Positions 60,279 to 64,000 of a stretch of 64,000 bases of DNA are shown in pieces (the stretch's first letter is position 1; each line of letters begins with the position of its first letter). The notes beneath the pieces were generated by a model that was not told the DNA's origin, did not search any database, and was given only the letters and a program-made list of their open reading frames with translations. The DNA is taken from the NCBI RefSeq assembly GCF_031085165.1, contig NZ_JAVHTY010000004.1:186001-250000 (forward strand), given 5' to 3'. This DNA is from Pseudomonas sp. 102515 (GTDB taxonomy: Bacteria > Pseudomonadota > Gammaproteobacteria > Pseudomonadales > Pseudomonadaceae). Position numbers and translations under genes: made by a program.

Positions 60279-62180
60279 ATGCAGCGTTCCATCGCGACCG
60301 TATCCATCAGCGGCACCCTGACCGAAAAGCTCGAGGCCATCGCCGCGGCGGGCTTCGACGGTGTGGAGATCTTCGAGAACGACCTGCTGTATTCCGGCGC
60401 CAGTCCGCGCGAGATCCGCCAGCGCGCCCAGGACCTGGGGCTGGCGATCACCCTGTTCCAGCCGTTCCGCGACTTCGAGGGCAATCGCCGCGAGCGCCTG
60501 CAGCGCAATCTCGACCGCGCCGAGCGCAAGTTCGACCTCATGCAGGAACTGGGCACCGACCTCATCCTGGTGTGCAGCAACACCGCCGCCGACAGCCTCG
60601 GCGACGAGCGCCTGATCGCCGACGACCTGCAGCTGCTGGCCGAACGCGCCGCCCGGCGCGACCTGCGCATCGGCTACGAAGCCCTCGCCTGGGGGCGCCA
60701 CGTCAACACCTGGCAGCAGGTCTGGCGCCTGGTGAAGGCGGTCGATCATCCCAATCTCGGCGTGCTGCTCGACAGCTTCCATACCCTGTCCATCGGTGGC
60801 GATCCGGCGGGCATCGCGCAGATCCCGGGGGAAAAGATCTTTTTCGTGCAGATGGCCGATGCGCCGCTGCTGCAGATGGACGTGCTGGAGTGGAGTCGGC
60901 ATTTCCGCTGCTTCCCGGGGCAGGGCGAATTCGACCTGGCCGGTTTCCTCGCGCCTATCCTGCAGACCGGCTACCAGGGCCCGCTGTCGCTGGAGATCTT
61001 CAACGACGGCTTCCGCGCCGCCCAGACCCGCGCCACCGCCGCCGATGGCCTGAGATCCCTGCTCTACCTGGAGGAGCAGACCGCGGTGCGGCTACAGCGT
61101 GAGAAGACCCCGGTGGCGGCGCCGCTGTTCGCCCCGCCCGAGGCACCGCGCCTGGAAGGTACCGAGTTCCTCGAATTCGCCGTGGACGACGGCCATGGCG
61201 CCGAACTGGCGCGCTGGTTGGGCAAGCTGGGCTTCGCCCAGGCCGGCCGGCATCGCTCCAAGAACGTCACCCTGCTGCGCCAGGGCGAGATCAACCTGGT
61301 GCTCAACGCCGAACCCTATTCCTTCGGCCACAACTTCTTCGAGGCCCACGGCCCCTCGCTGTGCGCCATGGCGCTGCGCGTGCCGGACAGCCAGGCCGCC
61401 CTGGAGCGCGCCCAGCAGTACCGGGCGCAACCCTATCGCGGTCTGGTCGGCCCCAACGAGCGGGAGATCCCGGCGGTGCGGGCGCCCGATGGCAGCCTGA
61501 TCTATCTCGCCGATCGCGGCGTGGATGGCCGCAGTCTCTATGACACCGACTTCGATGTCGGCGCCGGCGCCAGCGGGGGCCTCGGCCTGACCCACGTCGA
61601 CCATGTGGCCATCGCCCTGCCGGCCGATGCCCTGGACAGCTGGGTGCTGTTCTACAAGAGCCTGTTCGATTTCAGCGCCGACGACGAGGTGGTGGTCCCG
61701 GACCCCTATGGCCTGGTCAAGAGTCGCGCCTTGAAGAATCGCGAGAGCAGCGTGCGCCTGGCGCTGAACATCTCGGAGAATCGCAATACCGCCATCGCCC
61801 GGGCGCTGTCCAGCTATCGCGGCTCGGGGGTGCACCACATCGCCTTCGCCTGCCAGGACATCTTCCTGGCGGTGGAACAGGCCAAGGCCGCCGGGGTGCC
61901 CCTGCTGGAGATCCCGATGAACTACTACGACGACCTGGGGGCGCGCTTCGATTTCGACGACGACTTCCTCAGTCGCCTGGCCTACTACAACGTGCTGTAC
62001 GACCGTGACGCCCAGGGCGGCGAGCTGTTCCACGTCTACACCGAGTCCTTCGCCGACCGCTTCTTCTTCGAAATCCTCCAGCGCAAGGATTACAGTGGCT
62101 ACGGCGCCGCCAACAGCCCGGTCCGCCTGGCGGCCATGCTGCAGGCCCGCCAGGGTCGCCCGGCGCCCCTGGAATTCTGA
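60279..62180 (+). CDS. quiC: 3-Dehydroshikimate dehydratase, two-domain QuiC type
   Basis: A 633-residue enzyme converting 3-dehydroshikimate to protocatechuate. The N-terminal half (about 1-280) is an AP-endonuclease-type TIM barrel with the metal ligands Glu in IGYEALAW (about 135), Asp in GVLLDSFH (about 166), Gln in FFVQMADA (about 192) and Glu in LSLEIFND (about 240). The C-terminal half (from about 300) is a 4-hydroxyphenylpyruvate dioxygenase-like domain with TEFLEFAVDD and LGLTHVDHVAIALPADALDSWVLFYKSLFDF (about 439-469), as in P. putida QuiC1. AGGAG before ATG 60279 is well spaced. A TetR gene follows 54 bases later. Confidence 0.93.
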   Translation: MQRSIATVSISGTLTEKLEAIAAAGFDGVEIFENDLLYSGASPREIRQRAQDLGLAITLFQPFRDFEGNRRERLQRNLDRAERKFDLMQELGTDLILVCSNTAADSLGDERLIADDLQLLAERAARRDLRIGYEALAWGRHVNTWQQVWRLVKAVDHPNLGVLLDSFHTLSIGGDPAGIAQIPGEKIFFVQMADAPLLQMDVLEWSRHFRCFPGQGEFDLAGFLAPILQTGYQGPLSLEIFNDGFRAAQTRATAADGLRSLLYLEEQTAVRLQREKTPVAAPLFAPPEAPRLEGTEFLEFAVDDGHGAELARWLGKLGFAQAGRHRSKNVTLLRQGEINLVLNAEPYSFGHNFFEAHGPSLCAMALRVPDSQAALERAQQYRAQPYRGLVGPNEREIPAVRAPDGSLIYLADRGVDGRSLYDTDFDVGAGASGGLGLTHVDHVAIALPADALDSWVLFYKSLFDFSADDEVVVPDPYGLVKSRALKNRESSVRLALNISENRNTAIARALSSYRGSGVHHIAFACQDIFLAVEQAKAAGVPLLEIPMNYYDDLGARFDFDDDFLSRLAYYNVLYDRDAQGGELFHVYTESFADRFFFEILQRKDYSGYGAANSPVRLAAMLQARQGRPAPLEF

Positions 62181-62234
62181 GCCAGGCGGGCACCCAGGGG
62201 TGCCCGCGCCTCTCCTCCGACAAGAGTCAGCCCG

Positions 62235-62891
62235 ATGCAGGACACCCCGGCGCTCGCGCCCACGCTCCGTACCCCGCGCAAGAACAATCCCGAGAAGACC
62301 CGCCAGGCCATCCTCGCCGCCGCCGTGGCCGAGTTCGCCGACCTGGGCCTGAGCGGCGCGCGGGTGGACGCCATCGCCGAGCGCACTCACACCTCCAAGC
62401 GGATGATTTACTACTACTTTGGCAGCAAGGAGCAGCTCTACCTGACGGTGCTGGAAAAGCTCTACAGCGACGTGCGCGGCAACGAGGCCGAATTGCCGCT
62501 GGACCGCCTGCCGCCGCTGGAGGCGATCCGCACCCTGGCGGAATTCCTCTTCGAGCATCACCGCAGCCACGATGATTTCATCCGCGTGGTGAGCATCGAG
62601 AACATCCACCGGGGTCGTCACCTGGCCCAGTCCGAGACCATCTCCAGCCTCAACTCCTCGGCGTTGGAGGCCCTGCGCCGCATCCTCGCCCGCGGCGAAG
62701 CCAGCGGCGAGATCCGCAGTGGGCTGGATGCGGTGGACGTGCACCTGCTGATGTGCTCGTTCTGCTTCTACCGCGTGTCCAACCGCCACACCTTCGGCCG
62801 CATCCACGACATCGACATGGAAGAGCCGGCCGTGCTGCGCCGGCACAAGACCATGATCAGCGATGCGATGGTGCGCTACCTGCAGCCGTAG
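62235..62891 (+). CDS. TetR-family regulator, probable controller of the quinate/shikimate genes
   Basis: A 218-residue TetR regulator: NPEKTRQAILAAAVAEFADLGLSGARVDAIAERTHTSKRMIYYYFGSKEQLYLTVLEKLY (about 18-77), then a ligand domain with FEHHRSHDDFIRVVSIENIHRGRHL (about 108-132) and VHLLMCSFCFYRVSNRHTFGRI (about 174-195). TetR genes with this ligand domain usually accompany quiC in pseudomonads. Its start is ATG 62235; the ribosome-binding site is weak, which is compatible with coupling to quiC. It may act at the palindrome near 60127. Confidence 0.85.
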   Translation: MQDTPALAPTLRTPRKNNPEKTRQAILAAAVAEFADLGLSGARVDAIAERTHTSKRMIYYYFGSKEQLYLTVLEKLYSDVRGNEAELPLDRLPPLEAIRTLAEFLFEHHRSHDDFIRVVSIENIHRGRHLAQSETISSLNSSALEALRRILARGEASGEIRSGLDAVDVHLLMCSFCFYRVSNRHTFGRIHDIDMEEPAVLRRHKTMISDAMVRYLQP

Positions 62892-62974
62892 GGCGTCTGC
62901 AACCCTCTCCCAACAGGAGGGGCGTTTGACCGATGCTTTCGGTTGCCGGCATAGATTCGTAGGATGGAAAAACG

Positions 62975-63125
62975 CGTAGGTTGGGTTGGGGCAGCTTCAT
63001 CGTCGAAGCCCAACGCTGCTGGATGTCCGGCGTTGGGCTTCGCTGCGCTCAACCCAACCTACGGAGCTATCGACCGTTCGCGCCCAACCGTCCCCTCTCC
63101 CTTGGGGAGAAGGCCGGGGTGAGGG
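62975..63125. repeat. Palindromic repeat cluster between TetR and SDR genes
   Basis: CGTAGGTTGGGTTGGGG...GAAGCCCAACG (62975-63015) and CGTTGGGCTTCGCTGCGC...CCAACCTACG (63031-63063) form a large imperfect inverted repeat. The second family CCCTCTCCC...GGGAGAAGGCCGGGGTGAGGG follows at 63092-63125. The same pairing of families occurs at 55630-55709. The 261 bases between the genes hold nothing else I can see. Confidence 0.7.
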
Positions 63126-63152
63126 CGAACCCAGGCACTCCAACCAAAACCC

Positions 63153-64000
63153 TCAGAGCACCGGCATCCCGCCTGTCACCGGCAACATGGCGCCGGAGAT
63201 ATAGCTCGCCTCATCGGACGCCAGCAGCACATAGGCCGGCGCCAGCTCCACCGGCTGGCCGGCGCGACCCAAGGGCGTGCTGCTACCGAATTGCTCGGGC
63301 TCGTCCGGCTTCATGGTGCTGACGATCAGTGGCGTCCAGATCGGGCCGGGGGCCACGCTGTTGGCGCGGATGCCCTTGTCACCGAGCAGCTGCGCCAGGC
63401 CTGCGGTGAAGTTGGCGATGGCACCCTTGGTGGCCGAGTAGGCCAGCAGGGTCGGCGGGGCGATGTCGGCGTTGATCGAGGCGGTATTGATGATGGAGCC
63501 GCCGCGTGGCATGTGCTGCAGGGCTGCCTGGGTGATGCGGAACATGGCATGGATGTTCACGTTGAAGGTGTGCACCCATTCTTCGTCGGGAATCTCGTCG
63601 AGGCTGTCGCGTACCTGCTGGAAGGCGGCGTTGTTGACCAGTACGTCGATGCGGCCAAAGGCTTCGATGGTCTTCTGCACCACGTCCAGACAGGTCTGGC
63701 GCTCGGCCAGATCGCCCGGTAGCAGCACGGCCTGGCGCCCGGCTTCGGTGACCAGGCGGGCGGTCTCCTGCGCATCCTCGTGCTCGTCCAGGTAGGCGAT
63801 GGCGACATCGGCGCCCTCCCGGGCGAAGGCGATGGCCACGGCACGACCGATGCCGCTGTCGGCGCCGGTGATCAGGGTCTTCTTGCCCGCCAGGCGACCC
63901 GAGCCGCGGTAGGTCTCGGCGCCACTGTCGGGCTGGGGCTCCATGCGTGCTTCGGAGCCGGGAAACGTCTGGGGTTGGGGTTTCAGTGGGGGCTTGGGAT
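63153..64000 (-). CDS. YghA-like SDR-family oxidoreductase (N-terminus beyond window)
   Basis: An SDR of the YghA/glucose-dehydrogenase-like type: KKTLITGADSGIGRAVAIAFAREGADV (counting from the internal Met at 63944, about 21-47), NNAAFQQVRDSLDEI, the catalytic Ser in INTASINADIAPP and YSATKGAIANFTAGLAQLLGDKGIRANSVAPGPIWTPL (about 169-206). The internal ATG at 63944 is probably not the start: the frame stays open to the window edge and reads PKPPLKPQPQTFPGSEARMEPQPDSGAETYRGSGRL, the proline-rich lead that YghA-type proteins carry. So the gene is cut by the window. The likely substrate is an alcohol or aldehyde. Confidence 0.88.
   Translation of the reverse strand, partial: PKPPLKPQPQTFPGSEARMEPQPDSGAETYRGSGRLAGKKTLITGADSGIGRAVAIAFAREGADVAIAYLDEHEDAQETARLVTEAGRQAVLLPGDLAERQTCLDVVQKTIEAFGRIDVLVNNAAFQQVRDSLDEIPDEEWVHTFNVNIHAMFRITQAALQHMPRGGSIINTASINADIAPPTLLAYSATKGAIANFTAGLAQLLGDKGIRANSVAPGPIWTPLIVSTMKPDEPEQFGSSTPLGRAGQPVELAPAYVLLASDEASYISGAMLPVTGGMPVL

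Overview
The window reads as chromosomal DNA from a high-GC Pseudomonas-like gammaproteobacterium. Grounds for this are the PilY1/PilE type IV pilus end, DbpA, an OprD-family porin, a CTGT-N8-ACAG SOS box, a selenocysteine formate dehydrogenase of the E. coli/Pseudomonas FdnGHI type, and small palindromic repeats of the kind common in pseudomonads. A lineage near P. oryzihabitans/psychrotolerans would fit, but that is inference. Coding density is high. I see no tRNA, rRNA, CRISPR array, prophage or insertion-sequence transposase.

Layout. 1-1.7 kb: end of a type IV pilus cluster (pilY1, pilE). 1.7-20 kb: housekeeping and stress genes, including a catalase-fold protein, three separate glutathione-transferase-fold genes, dbpA, nudK with a DUF2236 oxygenase, an SH3 protein, cdh, a TraR/DksA zinc finger, a hydrolase pair, a MocR regulator with repeated upstream motifs, a nucleoside deoxyribosyltransferase, and an envelope operon (AsmA-like DUF748 protein plus two tandem DUF2845 paralogues). 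20-36 kb: a chemoreceptor, a bestrophin channel, an MFS/phosphoesterase/ArsB-like transporter row, cytochrome b561, a LysR gene divergent from a FUSC exporter, a secreted GH15 glucoamylase, an acyltransferase and a SIRT4-like sirtuin.

36.8-42.5 kb holds fdnG-fdnH-fdnI-fdhE. fdnG is interrupted by an in-frame TGA at 37462 followed by a bacterial SECIS hairpin with the GGUCU apical loop and bulged U, so it is one selenoprotein gene and not two ORFs. selA/selB do not follow fdhE within the window. 42.5-48.2 kb: bdcR/bdcA with two operator-like palindromes, then a LysR gene divergent from an SDR-MFS-SDR row. 49-52.7 kb: a YegD-like Hsp70, a DCC1-like thiol protein, an SDR and a DUF502 membrane protein.

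52.9-62.9 kb contains the pieces of a quinate/shikimate-to-protocatechuate route: a signal-peptide-bearing type I dehydroquinate dehydratase, an OprD porin, an MHS-type MFS importer, the two-domain dehydroshikimate dehydratase QuiC and a TetR regulator. Two unrelated genes lie among them: an S9 peptidase and a LexA-boxed radical SAM protein. The window ends inside a YghA-like SDR.

Between genes there are two related 180-210 bp MITE-like elements (35988-36166 and 51809-52016, opposite orientation) whose ends supply stop codons of neighbouring genes, several GTTGGGCTTCG...CCCAAC and CTCTCCC...GGGAGAG palindromic repeats, and an unexplained hairpin-rich stretch at 33522-33725. These, with the SECIS gene and the dispersed quinate locus, are the points most worth following.
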